A stretch of 64,000 nt of DNA from Anodontia alba (GCA_964016985.1 OZ024833.1:60711463-60775462), one strand, 5' to 3'. Shown: positions 11,006 to 22,544, counted from the stretch's first letter. Notes: generated from the sequence alone by a model not told the origin. Program-made: numbers and translations.

Positions 11006-11569
11006 TCAGGATACTCTCTACTCTAGGGCTACATTTTAGGGTCTCTTTCAAACTTTGCAAACACCACCAACAATGAGATGGTAAAATGATTATTATTTAC
11101 TTAGTAAACTAGTAAACATATCAACCCTTTCATCTAAAAAAATAGAAGCACAGCTACAATACTGTAATAACCCAAAGTGGATAAGTAAACTTATTGGATT
11201 GACATGACCTTAATAGAGTTGTTGATTGGGCTGTTAACAAACCAACCAAACATAAAACAAGAGGCCCAAGGGCCATGGGTTGCTCACCTGAGTGACATAG
11301 CCACTGCAGAAATGCAGATGTTATGCAACATTTTTTAAATCCTATCATCGCAACTAATGAAAAGATAATCATTTAAGCAGTTCTAAATTTTGAAGAAGAA
11401 TATATATGGCATGACAGCCAATGGAGCATGATCATTTGAACAAACTCTCAATAACATTTCAACAGTAGGATCAAAGTGAAATTTGGTGGCAATTGGCTAA
11501 GCGGTTTCTGAAGAATCATGATTTTATACATGTAAACAGCACAGTGGCAGGGAAATATAATAAACATAA

Positions 11570-13680
11570 ACAAGATGGCAGCCATCTTGATTTCCAATCA
11601 GAATGATTTTAGCTACTGGTGATCCACAAGTCACCTCGATACTTCCAATGAACTTTGAGTCAATTGCTCTTTCGGTTCCGGAGAAAAAGTTCAAAACAGA
11701 TTTTCAAGATGGTATCCATGGCTGCAATTTGGTATTTCCTATCGGAACGATTTGAGCTATTTTTGATCTACAAGTCACCCCGATGCTTCCTACCAAGTTT
11801 GGAGTCAATTGGCTTTTCAGTTCAGAAGAAGAAGTGAAAAATAGATTTTCAAGATGGCCTCCATCTTGGATTTCCGATCGGAACAATTTTAGCTATTTTT
11901 GATATACAAGTTATCTTGATGCTTCCTACCAATTTTCAAATCAAATGGACCTTTGGTTCAGGAAAATAAGCGAAAAAAAGTGTTTCAAGATGAGTGCCAT
12001 GGTGGCCATCTTAGATTTCAGATCCAAACAGCCGGTCTCGGTGGCCTAGTTGGATGCGCCGTCCGACTGGAGACCGGGAGGTCGCGGGTTCAACCCCCGC
12101 CGAGGTCGGCAACATTCATTCGTGGAGATTGATCATGAAAAATTTTTTACGGTCATTCTCTCCCTTCTGCTGATTCAAGAAGGGCAGTTGTCAGTTTCTG
12201 GCAAAAGAATGTGCACAATACTGGTTAACCTCCTAGAGGACTAAGCCTGCCCAGTAAATGTGTGGTTAGGTAAACTGACCGCACTCTACATGACCCTATT
12301 GGGTTGACTGGGCCGTAAAACCTCAACACAAACAAACAAAGATCCAAACAATTTAAGCTATTTTAAATCTACAAGTCACTTCTATGCTTCCTACCAAGTT
12401 TCGAGTCAATCGGCCTTTCGGTTCAGGAGAAGAAGCAACAAACAGATTTTAAAGATGGCTGTCATGGCAGCCATCTTGGATATTTGAAAGGAACGACTTT
12501 AGCCATTTTTGATCTACAGGTCACCCCGATGCTTCCTACCTAGTTTAAAGTCAATAAGCCTTTCGGTTCAGAAGAACAAGCGAAAATATATTTTCAAGAT
12601 GGCCACCATAGCGGCCATCTTGGATTTACAAACAGGATGATTTTAGCTATTTTTGATCTACAAGCCACCTCTATGTTTCCTACCAAGTTTGGAATCAATT
12701 GGCCTTTCCATTCAGGAGAAGAAGTGAATAATAGATTTTCAAGATGGCGGCCATGGTGGCCATCTTGGATTTCCGATCGGAAGGATTTTAGCTATTTTTG
12801 ATCTGCAAGTCACCCTGATGCTCCCTAACAAGTTTTGAGTCAATTGGCTTTTGGGTTTAGGAGAAGAAGCAAAAAATAGATTTTGTGGCCATCTTGGATT
12901 TCCGATTGGCACTGTTTTAGCTTTTTTGATCTACAAGTCACCCAGATGCTTCCTACCAAGTTTCGAGTCAATTGGCCTTTCAGTTCAGGAGAAGCAGCGA
13001 AAAATAGATTTTCAAGATGGCGGCCTTGGTGGCCATCTTGGATTTCTGATCGGAAAGATTTTAGCTATTTTTGATCTACAAGTCACCCCGATGCTCCCTA
13101 GCAAGTTTCGAGTCGATTGGCTTTTGGGTTAAGGAGAAGAAGCGAAAAATAGATTTTCAAGATGGCCGCCATGACTTCCATCTTGGACTTTGGATCAGCA
13201 TGATTTTAGCTTATTTTGATCTACAAGTCACCCCAATGTTTCGAGTCAATTGGCCTTTCAGTTCAGGAGAAGAAGAGAAAAATCGATTTTCAAGATGGTG
13301 GCCATGGTGGCCATCTTGGATTGCCAATCGGCACGATTTTAGCTGTTTTGATCTACAAGTCACCCTGATGCTTTCTACCAAATCTCTAGTCAATTGGCTT
13401 TTGGGTTTAGGAGAAGAAGCAAAAAATAGAATTTCAAGATGGCAGCCATCTTGGATTTCCGATTGGCACGATTTTAGCTTTTTTGACCTACGTCACCTAG
13501 ATGCTTCCTACCAAGTTTGGAGTCAATTGGCCTTTCGGTTCAGGAGAAGAAGTGAAAAATAGATTTTCAAAATAGCGGCCATGGCGACCATCTTGGATTT
13601 CGGATCAGAACGATTTTAGCTATTTTTGATCTACAAATCACCCCGATGCTTCATACCAAGTATCAAGTCAATTGTCCCAG
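11570..13680. repeat. about 150-bp tandem array with AAGATGGCNGCCAT sites
   Basis: About a dozen units share TTTCAAGATGGC.GCCAT, CATCTTGGATTTCCGATCGG, GATTTTAGCTATTTTTGATC, TACAAGTCACCCCGATGCTT and TCAATTGGCCTTTCGGTTCA. Several frames stay open across units because the repeat lacks stops in those frames. The predicted proteins are repeat products. Confidence 0.9.
12031..12340 (+). mobile_element. full-length tRNA-derived SINE with exact TSD
   Basis: Starts GCCGGTCTCGGTGGCCTAG, with an A box just inside and a B box GGTTCAACCCC near 12088. The tail is CAACACAAACAAACAAA. The 10-bp target duplication GATCCAAACA is exact at 12021-12030 and 12341-12350, and the target is a unit of the tandem array. 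Confidence 0.9.
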
Positions 13681-13810
13681 GGGTGTGGGAGGAGTAGGCT
13701 TTTAAAGCAATTGTTGACACCGCACGACACATGACGGACGACGCATGACGGACAAGGAATATTGATTGACCACAATAGCTCACCATGAGCACTTTGTGCT
13801 CAGGTGAGCT

Positions 13811-14004
13811 AATAACCCAAAGCGTTGGGTCAGATAGCCTCAGCAAAGAGTAGATCCAGATTAGATGCCACAGTATGTGGTATCTAAATCTGGGTCTACA
13901 CTGTTTGCCATTCATATAGCAATCCTTTTGATCCATCAAATGGAGGTTCAAATATTTGGACAAGAATGGTAAGGTGTTAAGGTTTCCCGATACTTAGGAT
14001 AACT
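13811..14004. mobile_element. TA MITE, family E
   Basis: Left AATAACCCAAAGCGTTGGG and right CCCGATACTTAGGATAACT flank the core palindrome AGTAGATCCAGATTAGATGCC/GGTCTACACTGTTTGCC. The ends have diverged. Confidence 0.55.
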
Positions 14005-14046
14005 AGAAATGTGTTTGTAAAACACTATGCCCCAAACTATATGCTT

Positions 14047-14900
14047 GTCAATACAAAATGCCAAAGTTGAAAAGGAACATAACTCTGACCAAAATTTGAT
14101 CAGGTCATCTACATCTTGGTTCCAAACTGCTTGCAAAATTTCATGAGCCTAACTCAAGTGGGACCTTTGATATTATGCTTGCAAGATTTTCACTGGCCAA
14201 AGTTTGAAAAGGGGCATTACTCCACCATGAAGACTCCAAATGAAAAGAAAAACCAAACTGACAATGGGCCATAACTCAAAAAGTATCTGGCAGTATTTAT
14301 TCAAATGTTAATCAGGTCATCTACTTCTCACTAACAATATATTCACCAGGTTTCAAGGCTCTAGCTTCAATAGTTTTTGAGATATTGTGCTGACAAGATT
14401 TCATCCATATATTTTCTAAGGGCCATATCTCAGGAAATGCACATAACCTTGACAAGAAATAAAGCATGTGTCAACCATTTTTGAAATTTCAAAACCATAG
14501 CATGAATCGTTCAAAAGTTCTGCTATGCATAAAAAAGCATGCGATGTAAAATGCCCAAGGTTACAAAGGGCCATAACTCATAATTTTTTCAAAATTTATT
14601 CACATCTGCTCATCACTACCAATCTATTCACCAGGTTTCAAGGTCCTATCTTGAATGGTTTTGGAGATATTTTGCTGATAAGATTTCATCCATATTTTTT
14701 CAAAAGCTATAACTCAGGAAAGGGGCATAATCTGGATGAGAAAAAAAATGTGTCATGTATTTTTCACGAGAAATCCATATACAAAATTTCAAAACCCTAG
14801 CATGCACTGTTTAAAAGTTATGCTATGCATCAAAAAGCATGCAATGTAAAATGCCCAAAATTACAAAGGGCCATAACTCATGAAGTATTTTTTTTCAGAA
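14047..14900. repeat. about 300-bp tandem repeat (GGGCCATAACTCA units)
   Basis: GGGCCATAACTCA recurs near 14266, 14568 and 14868. Other shared blocks are CACCAGGTTTCAAGG, GATTTCATCCATAT and ATGCTATGCAT.AAAAGCATGC. The last unit breaks into half of a family C MITE at about 14895-15000. Confidence 0.8.
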
Positions 14901-14999
14901 TTTACGACCCTCTGGGCAGAGTCAACAGATGGCAAATTGATGACATTTTTCTTATTTTTACCAGAAAATAGGCCTTGATATTTCATACAAATTGTCTCC

Positions 15000-15148
15000 T
15001 TCCCATATTTGTTCAAAAATGTGAATAAGTACAATTTACTACCCTATGCTGTGTCTAAAAATTGCTGGATGAGTGGAAAACAGTGTAGACCGGGCATCTC
15101 ATCTGGGTCTACACTGTTTGCTCAGGCCTGTCTGTTCAAATACATAGT
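15000..15148. mobile_element. family E MITE core fragment
   Basis: GTGGAAAACAGTGTAGACC and GGGTCTACACTGTTTGCTC form the core hairpin. Terminal parts are truncated against the next element at 15149. Confidence 0.45.
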
Positions 15149-15390
15149 CATTACGAAAACACGCCTTTTCAAATATATTGAAAATTTTACAACCAAAAAA
15201 AGAAAATTTTCAGATAAAAAATTCAGATATTTTTCATATTTCTGCTCAAAACATAGATTGTGGGTACTCGTTACAATCTATGTTTTGAGCAGAAATAAGA
15301 AAAATAATGTATACCCCTGTAAACCCCAGTTTTACTATATAAAAGTGGGGTTTAAGGGGGTCAAAATTATATAGGTGTGTTTTCGTGATG
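15149..15390. mobile_element. MITE family G (ACGAAAACACGCC ends)
   Basis: Left CATTACGAAAACACGCC and right ATAGGTGTGTTTTCGTGATG are inverted repeats. The interior holds two hairpins: CATAGATTGTGGGTACTCG with its complement, and GTAAACCCCAGTTTTAC/GTGGGGTTTAAGG. Other copies are at 21444 and 35562. Confidence 0.75.
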
Positions 15391-15399
15391 GTAAATTTA

Positions 15400-16310
15400 A
15401 TGTGGTTTATATGCAAAATTTTGAAGGACCATGTTAAAATGCATGGTTGCACTTACTATCTCAGCCTTTCAGTCTACATAGCCCCTAACAGACCTTTTGA
15501 CAATGTTGACTCATTTCTAGATCTTACCTTCCTTATAAATCACCTATACAGTTTAACCTGGATAACTTGAACAATGATGACCCGTTTACCATGGCTAATT
15601 TGAACTCTTTGTCCCTGTGAAATACTTCAGACAGCCCAAGAAAACAACTATTTAGGTAAAATTTCTTATTATATCATGAAATGGTGTGTTGTGTATACTC
15701 AGAATTGCCTGATCGAGGTGATTCTTAGGAGTGCACTCAACATACCATACTTGTGTAGAAGATCGAAAAGATTGCCCTAAATTATCGCCATTTGCTTCCT
15801 GACCTGGTGCCATGATTAACCCTCAGTGGCTTGAACTACCCATATCTCAAACAAATTTCCATGGTCCCAAAGATGTTTGAGCCATTGAAGTTTATTGTTT
15901 ATGGATACACATACAGGGGAGGCAATTCTTGTCATACCATTTTTGCCTCCCTTTTGAAAAGGCATTCACTTTGAAATGAAGATCTGCTCTTTTTGGGAGC
16001 AAAATTCTTTCCGGAAAGTAAACAAGAATTCACAAAAGTTGTCTCCCTTGAAAAAAAAAAAAAAAAACAACAAAAAACTGAAAATCTATCAAATGTATTC
16101 AGTCCCCTTAATTTGTTACCTCGGTTATCCTAAATTTTGAACAATCCATTTAACTGCACATAGTAATATGTCAAGCATGTGACAGAATGGTAGAAGGTAT
16201 AGATCCTGAATAAATTAGTTTGATCGAGTTCTACATCTTTTGGTCCAATATATCACTCGGATATTTCTATTGGGTAAATACAGTATTTAAACCACTGCTT
16301 TTAAAAACAG
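15400..16310. other. unassigned stretch
   Basis: About 15890-16060 belongs to the dispersed repeat also seen at 290, 22770 and 56080. The remainder shows no frame with domain-like features. Confidence 0.35.
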
Positions 16311-16312
16311 CA

Positions 16313-16505
16313 GTTAACACTAAGTACTCTGGGTAAAATTTTAAGCAGACAACATTTTGAAATATTTTTCTTATTTTTCTCAGAAAATAGGATTTGATAT
16401 TTCATGCAAATTGACAATTTGCATGAAATGTCAAAAACTGTTTTCTGGGGAAAATATCATCAATTTGTCATCTATTGAGTCTGCCCAGTGAGTGGTAACG
16501 GTTCA
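16313..16505. mobile_element. TTAA MITE, family C
   Basis: TTAACACTAAGTACTCTGGG start; arms TTTTTCTCAGAAAATAGG and CAAAAACTGTTTTCTGGGG; short loop CAAATTGACAATTTG. The right end is degraded (AGTGGTAACGGTTC). Confidence 0.6.
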
Positions 16506-16675
16506 AAATATTTTCTTATTCTTCACAGAAGATATGGGCTTAATTCATCCATTTGCACAATGTAGACCATCTGAGACACTTTGAACAAAATTAGAACATA
16601 ATTTTCTGTAAAACAATAGTTACAGGAAAAAATATCAGTAATCTGTGAAAAAGTGTATGTACATAAGTACACTTG

Positions 16676-16852
16676 AGGTTTAATTCATCAGACGACAAAT
16701 TTATCATGTTTTTCCCAGGAAACAGGATTTGGCATTTTGTGCAAATTGGAGACAATCTGCATGAAATGTCAAATCCTGTTTCCTGTAAAAAGTGAGAAAA
16801 ATATTTCAAAATATTCTCTGCTGAAAATTTTACTCAGCATATTAAGTGTTAA
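16676..16852. mobile_element. TTAA MITE, family C (left end decayed)
   Basis: Arms TTTTTCCCAGGAAACAGG and AATCCTGTTTCCTGTAAAAA. The right end is ACTCAGCATATTAAGTGTTAA. Confidence 0.55.
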
Positions 16853-16899
16853 AAATGTTCTTGTTCTGTAACTCCAGATAAGTGGCGGTATCAATATAA

Positions 16900-17010
16900 T
16901 AGTTTTCTTACCGTATTTCTCCATGAAAACATCGGTTGTGAGGTGCTTCTGATGAGTACCACAACCTATGTTTTCATGGAAAAATAAGAAACATATCAGT
17001 ACCTTTCAGT
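16900..17010. mobile_element. MITE family F hairpin
   Basis: TTCTCCATGAAAACATCGGTT and ACCTATGTTTTCATGGAAAA form the arms around GTGCTTCTGATGAGTACC. A 31-bp direct duplication (CCTTTCAGTTGAAAAAACAC) follows at about 17002-17065. Confidence 0.55.
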
Positions 17011-17231
17011 TGAAAAAACACCCCATATTTGGAGCCTTTCAGTTGAAAAAACACCCCATATTTGGAGCTATGTGCTGTAGGGACTTCCAGTGACAAGAGT
17101 TTCATGTACTTTGTTATGCATCCTAGGATGGCCTAAAAGTTTAAAAACAATTAAGCCTTAATTAACCCATTTAGGCCTTGACTTCTGGAACAGATTATTC
17201 CATCTCAGTTGTAGAGCTCATCCATTTATAG

Positions 17232-17477
17232 TTAAACTTTACCAGTCTCTGGGCTAATTCAGGGGATGACAAACTGATATTTTTTCTTATTTTCCCAGAA
17301 AACAGGATTAGACATTTCATGCAAATTGTCTCCATTGGAGACAATTTGCATGAAATGTCAAAACATGTTTTCTGGGAGACAATTTGCATGAAATGTCAAA
17401 ACCTGTTTTGGGGGAAAAATAAGAAAAATATTTTAATATGTTGTCTGCTGGAAATTTTACTAGAGTGCAAAGGATTG
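17232..17477. mobile_element. TTAA MITE, family C, triplicated arm
   Basis: TTAAACTTTACCAGTCTCTG start. The CATTTCATGCAAATTGTCTCC arm and its complement are present, and the GACAATTTGCATGAAATGTC unit is repeated at about 17338 and 17379. Confidence 0.6.
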
Positions 17478-18102
17478 AAAACAATTGAACCTTCACCCTA
17501 TTTATACTTTGACATCTGAAACAAATTAATGCATCTAGGCTGTTGGGCTTATCCATTTATATTTAATGGTTTACAAAATTATGTTTTAATGACGAAAAAG
17601 TCCAGACCCTGATCAAAAACCTTAACCTGCAGCATAGATCTGCTCTTGTTCTGCAAAAGTCCCTACATTTAAGACATTAGGATAATCGGATTAAAATCTA
17701 TCGAGGGACAAACTTTTCTATAAAATGCCATTTAAAAAAAAAAAAAAAAAAAAATACTAATATATTTCTTAATTTTCCAGAAAACATACATTGCATAATT
17801 TCTGGGTGATTCTAATGAGTTCTCTCAAAGTATATTTTCATAAGAAGAAGAAATAAAATGCCTGATACTGTATCTAAGTATTCTAAGAGACAGACCTGTG
17901 CAATTAGAGTAGATCCAGATCAATGCCCGATGCCCGCCCACCCGGATATCGCTATTTTAAAGGACAGATTTTTTGAAAAACACATCCAAAAATTAAGTCA
18001 CTGGAGACTGGAGCCAGACTAGATAAGTAGTTCCATGGTTTGCTATAGGATTTTCCACTAAGGGTTAATGACATTTTGAGTTTTTCAAAAGAGGCCATGG
18101 TA

Positions 18103-18347
18103 TTTTTTTTTTTTTTTTTTTTTTTTTTTGATGTGGGTTTTACGACCCTTTCAAGAATATTTTGCTTATATCCAACCGATCATTCATCAAAGGTGGGTGA
18201 AAAGCGGAGAACCCGGGGAAAAATCACCTAATCATCCGCAAGCAAAATTTGGCTTTCCCACATGTGACCCAAGCAACGCTCAAACCACAGCGGTGAGAAA
18301 CCTAATGGATTAAGAGTCAGCTCTCTTATCCACCAGCTGAGGCCATG
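18103..18347 (-). mobile_element. second tRNA-derived SINE family
   Basis: On the minus strand the head GGCCTCAGCTGGTGGATAAG reads as a tRNA-like A-box region, followed by a degenerate B box (GTGGTTTGAGC, about 18280). The element ends in a 27-nt A tail, seen as T at 18103-18129. GAGGCCATGG occurs at 18091-18100 and 18339-18348 and may be the target duplication, although the right one overlaps the head. Confidence 0.65.
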
Positions 18348-18679
18348 GGAAATTAAATCAGGCTGCACTCTGGGTTTATGACTCAGAGCAAAGTTTTTTC
18401 ATTATTATTGCCATGCTATTTTACCTCAGATTGGTATTAGAATTCTATTTGTTGTTTTTAGTTCTTGGTGTCTTCAATTAGGAAATGTCACTGTCCCACA
18501 GATGGCATTTTTTCTCATCTATTTTGCACAATTTTGCCAGGCTTGCAACTGAAATGCCTTAGTAACTAACAGAATGTTTAGCATTTTCCCAGGAACTGAC
18601 ATGAATTCAGAGGGAAAATAGCACTGTTCCTGTGCACTGGCACTTGCATTTGAGTCCAGTTTCGATTTTAGGTATGTCA

Positions 18680-18832
18680 GGATGTGTGATTTAGATAATC
18701 CTAGAGAAAAATGACTAAACTATTTGCAAACAGTGGAGGTTCTGATCAGACACTGCATTCTGTGGCATCTGATCTGGTTCTGCACTGTTTGCCAATTACC
18801 CTTTTGTGACTCTCCAGACTAAAATGGGTTAA
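18680..18832. mobile_element. TTAA MITE, family D, left-truncated
   Basis: Core TATTTGCAAACAGTGGAGG with TCTGCACTGTTTGCCAATTA, and right terminus AAAATGGGTTAA. The left terminal repeat was not found. Confidence 0.5.
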
Positions 18833-18910
18833 AATACAACCTCTTTAAAAATGTGCTAGCTAAACAACTGTATCTGTATACAAACGATAATGAATAGAGG
18901 TCTGTAATGT

Positions 18911-19139
18911 CCTCTGTAATGTCCTAAAATTTTGTACACCAAAGTACCTGACAAAATGGCATATGCAAACAGTGCAGACCCAGATCAGACTGCTCCTTCT
19001 GAAGGAGCAGTCTGATCAGGGTCTGCACTGTTTGCTATTCCACCAAGTCTTTCAAGAAACAACTGCATAAAAAGCAAACTATAGACCAAAAATGTAAGGA
19101 ATAAAGTGTTCAAAATTTTAGGAATTTTTAGGACATTTA
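18911..19139. mobile_element. core-palindrome MITE next to an exon
   Basis: Ends AATGTCCTAAAATTTTG and AAATTTTTAGGACATT-like (inverted). The centre CAGTGCAGACCCAGATCAGAC/AGTCTGATCAGGGTCTGCAC is an almost perfect palindrome. Its right edge lies about 25 bp from the splice donor of the 20208-19166 exon. Confidence 0.6.
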
Positions 19140-19165
19140 CCTTATATTGATCTGATTTTACATAC

Positions 19166-20208
19166 CATTTCTTCAAGCAGTGGCTCCAGCTCATGTCTGT
19201 GTACTTCATCCTCATGTTCAACATGCCACACCACAGCACCATTACCTTCACCACACTTGGGACTTTTCTTATGACTTCCAAAGCCAGGACATTCTCCAGC
19301 TACATTACAATGAATATGTTTACTGACATGTAACAAATCCTCCTGCCTTGGATCATTACCTTCATTAACATGCTTCTCTTTATTTTCATGGTTGCCATGA
19401 ACAAGATGTTCATTACTGACTGACTTCATTACAAGATGACCCATATGTCTACCAACACGACGCAGAACTGATCTTTTAAGGTGCTGCTTTTGTACATCAC
19501 ATTCATGTTGACTGTATTCATTAGTTTGTGACTTTGTCTCAGGACAACTTACAGATTGTAGTATGTGTTTAGTAACATGTTGACAGTTGTCTTTTAAATC
19601 ACTATGACCACCATTTTCATTACTTTGTATCTTTGACACAGGACCACTAATCTGATGCAGCATAGGTTCAATTAGAGATTGTTTTTCTTTTCTAGCACAT
19701 TCATCAGCACTTAGCTCACTATAATGTAGCTTTGTTTCACCAACACTACCTTCATGATGAAAAACATTTTCATTGAGTTGCCAAGTGTCTTTTAAATCAA
19801 TTTTATCATTTCCACTATCATTATTGTTTGGCTCTGTTACACCAATATTATGCAGGATAGGTCTAACAGTATGTTTGTTGCTTTCTAAATCATTTTTATA
19901 ATAACTATTTCCAATATCTGGCAGTTTTGTTAAGGGAAGACCCATGTGACAAAATAGAGACCTGTAAACATTTGGTTTTTCTGTTACACTAATTCCATCA
20001 TTAGTAGGAGTATTATCATCCAAATTACTTACATGATGATGAGCAGGATGGGGACTGGAGTCATTAATTTGCTGGATGTCTTTCAGATCACTTCTATGAT
20101 TACTTTGTTCATTTTTGTGTTCCATTATTTCTGTTTCGGTACTGCAGGTGTGATACCATATGGGTCTAAAAATAGGCTGCTTTTCTTTTATGGCTCTTGA
20201 ATCATGAT
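19166..20208 (-). CDS. candidate large internal exon 2, unrecognised hydrophilic repeat protein
   Basis: Seen: a 1043-nt open segment on the minus strand, 347 codons after two phase bases. It runs from an AG acceptor (20210-20209, context TTAACTTCCAG) to a G|GTATGT donor (19165-19164). The frame is open past the first Met to the acceptor, so an internal start is not required. The product is hydrophilic and rich in His, Asn, Ser, Lys and Glu. It carries about eight imperfect 35-45 residue repeats built on a short hydrophobic patch (RPILHNIG, EPMLHQIS, KHILQSVS, RSVLRRVG) and an S/I-DLKD motif seen three times. No signal peptide or membrane segment is visible. Its start phase fits the 22513-22396 exon (A+AT = Asn) and its end phase 0 fits 10697-10541. 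Function is unknown; a disordered or scaffold-like protein is possible. Confidence 0.6.
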
Positions 20209-20229
20209 CTGGAAGTTAACATAATTTCA

Positions 20230-20600
20230 GATAAGCACCTTTTTTCAATAGAAATAAAATATTATTTTATTTTTTTATTCATCCTCAAAAAACATATTTT
20301 GTGGGTACCCATCAGAAAGGCTTTAACCCTTGTCATGCTGAATAAATCAAGATGCCACGCTCAATTCCAATTTTCAGCCAATCAGATTATTTGATCCAGG
20401 TTGTTGATACAAATTCACATACTTAATGGCAAACAGTGCAGATCCAGATCAGTTGGCTTCTTAAGAAGCCAACTGATCTGGATCTACACTGTTTGCAAAG
20501 GCAGGGCATATCCTGATTCAGCAGGACTAGGGTTAATACCCACAACATATGTCTTTTCAACAAATAAGAAAATATTTATCAGCATACCCCTCTTATTTGA
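20230..20600. mobile_element. MITE family F interrupted by a family A MITE
   Basis: Outer arms ATTTTGTGGGTACCCATCAG and TACCCACAACATATG belong to one hairpin element. Between them sits the family A copy 20323-20536 with TTAA on both sides. This is direct evidence for the order of insertion. Confidence 0.6.
20323..20536. mobile_element. TTAA MITE, family A
   Basis: TTAA 20323-20326 and 20533-20536. Ends CCCTTGTCATGCTGAA and TTCAGCAGGACTAGGG. The palindrome GATCAGTTGGCTTCTTAAG is centred near 20463. Confidence 0.8.
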
Positions 20601-21440
20601 AGCTTTGACAGTAATTACTGTTGAATTTTTGTACAGGAATATCTACATCATTCACAACTACATATTTTATATCTGATGTGTTTTCTGTCCCATAGAAGTA
20701 GAATGGGTCATAAACTTAATGTTTAGCACTCTGGGTGAAGTTTTCAGCAGACGACATTGAAATATTTTTCTTATTTTTTTCCCAGAAAACGGGATTTGAC
20801 ATTTCATGCATAAAAGGGGTAAGGTGTAATCAGCCTCGTAAGTCATATTCAGCACAAACAGTTCATACCCCAGAACAAATGCTTGGGAAATTTAGCATCT
20901 TACATATTTAAACGTAGACGTAGCTTGCAGTACATCTCATTTGATATGTTAAATAAATATTTCATAGCCCAGATGGCTGAAAACACCTTCATTTTGCACT
21001 GAAAAAAGTCAAAACAGGAATAACAGACCACTCTTCTCTGTATAAAATTAAATAAAAACTTAGCTGCTTGTTTTTTCAAGCCAACACCTATCTTTTCCTG
21101 TGCAGAAATGAAAGTTGTTGGAAATAGCATTGTCTGATTTTCTAAAATATGTCTATGAAATTGTCTAAAAATCAATAAATCAGGAGAACTTGCCCATTTG
21201 TTGACATTTGGATTTCTCATAAGTCATGGCCAGAAGTTCGCGTAAAGATTGAGTGCATAACCACCCACTACCCCTTACAAGATTACCAGGTGTGATACTG
21301 CAATGGATTTTTTTGTCATCCACAGATACTAATCATGCTGATCATTTCTGGAAAGTTTCATGAAATGTATCAAACTGTGGAAGTAGTTTGTGTCACAATA
21401 CTGAACTGACAAACTTAAGTGCCAAAACAGATAACTCAGC
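20600..21440. other. unassigned stretch
   Basis: It contains one arm of a family C MITE at about 20725-20815 (TTTTCAGCAGACGACATTG, TTGACATTTCATGCA). No other feature is supported. Confidence 0.35.
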
Positions 21441-21443
21441 AAT

Positions 21444-21724
21444 CATTACAAAAACACGCCTATTCAAATACACTGAAAATTTTACCAGCAAAAAAATGGC
21501 AATTTTTCAGATAAAAAATTCTGATACTTTTCATATTTCTGCTCAAAACATAGGATGTGGGTACTCATAAGAACCGCCTCGGTGAGGCGGTTCTAACGAG
21601 TACCCACAATCTATGTTTTTGAGCAGAAATAAGAAAAATAATGTATACCCCTGTAAACCCCAGTTTTACTATATAAAAGTGGGGTTTAAGGGGGTCAAAA
21701 TTATATAGGCATGTTTTCGTGATG
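21444..21724. mobile_element. MITE family G
   Basis: Ends CATTACAAAAACACGCC and GGCATGTTTTCGTGATG. The central stem GGTACTCATAAGAACCGCC and GGCGGTTCTAACGAGTACCC is nearly perfect. Confidence 0.75.
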
Positions 21725-22084
21725 AAAAAAAAATTGATTTATGTCATCCATGCTCATGTCATGCTGATCATATGTAAATTTTTTTATAAAAGCTAACAAA
21801 AACTGAAGAAGCAGTTTGCATCACAAGCTTTGATGGATAGACTGACCGACTGACCAATCAACCTACCTAACAACTCCTATATACATCCTCCCAAACTTTA
21901 CTTGCAAGGTTATGAGAACCACAATATATATTTTCTAGGGGAAGTATGAAAAATATTGATAGGTTTTGGATGAAAAAAAAAACAAAAACCACCTCATCTT
22001 ATCTAGAGCTATGTCACAATGCAATTTGTAATAAAATTGCGTGGTGATGCTACACACTTTAACAGCATAGAGTGCTAAGCATTT

Positions 22085-22368
22085 GTCTGTGTGTGTTGAG
22101 GTTTTATGGCCCAGTCAACCAGATGGGGTCATGTCGAGCTTGGTCAGTTTACCCTGAATCACACTTTTACTGGGCATGCTTAGTCGGTTAACCAGTATTG
22201 TGCACATTCTTTCACCAGAAACTGGCAACTGCCCTTCTTAAATCAGCGGATGGGAGAAAATGACCATAGACAATATTTCATGAAAAAATGTAGCCAACCT
22301 GGCAGGGGTCAAACCTGCAACCTCCTGATCATGAGTCGGATTCACATCCAACTGAGCCACCAAGGCAG
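22085..22368 (-). mobile_element. tRNA-derived SINE, moderately decayed
   Basis: A box visible at about 22345-22362 (minus) and B box degraded (GGTTTGACCCC). Flanking GCTAAGCATT (22074) and GCTAAGCGTT (22371) look like a diverged target duplication, placing the insertion in the end of a family C MITE. Confidence 0.7.
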
Positions 22369-22395
22369 AGCTAAGCGTTCAGGATTAATACTCAC

Positions 22396-22513
22396 TACTT
22401 TCTTGCGGACTTGACTTATGAATCTCCTCCTGCTCTTGTGTGATATAAATTTCTGGACTGTAATCCTGTTTGCTTCTACTTTTGTCCATTGTGCTTCCGT
22501 CCTCTTCTATCAA
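22396..22513 (-). CDS. candidate internal exon 1 of minus-strand gene
   Basis: Seen: 118 nt encode 39 residues plus one base, between an acceptor with a good pyrimidine tract (ACCTTTTCAG at 22523-22514) and a GTGAGT donor at 22395-22390. The peptide is acidic and polar, with clustered Glu, Gln and Ser and a QEQEE stretch. It ends in phase 1, and the next exon at 20208 supplies exactly two bases, giving Asn across the junction. That phase agreement, together with standard splice signals at both ends, is the main reason to believe in the gene. The longer open frame upstream of the acceptor is probably intron. Exons further 5' were not identified. Composition matches the hydrophilic character of the large exon. 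Confidence 0.5.
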
Positions 22514-22544
22514 CTGAAAAGGTGAAGCAACAAGAACTACAGTA

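Larger units (their letters stand above)
11257..13811 (-). mobile_element. composite element, AAGATGGCC array (inverted copy)
   Basis: It begins ACAAGAGGCCCAAGGGCCAT, GCTCACCTGAG, and ends GAGCACTTTGTGCTCAGGTG, AGCTAA. Both ends are the reverse complement of those at 61013-62072, so this is the same element in opposite orientation, enlarged by more tandem units. A SINE (12031-12340) is inserted within it. No protein is encoded. Confidence 0.7.

Noticed and set aside
12050..12244. Protein-coding frames over SINEs (also 32460-32717 and 1415-1755)
   Set aside because: The frames translate the SINE body and recur with each copy.
12851..13562. Protein with repeated FDLQVT motifs
   Set aside because: It is a frame kept open by the 150-bp tandem repeat; the same peptide pattern appears in unrelated arrays.
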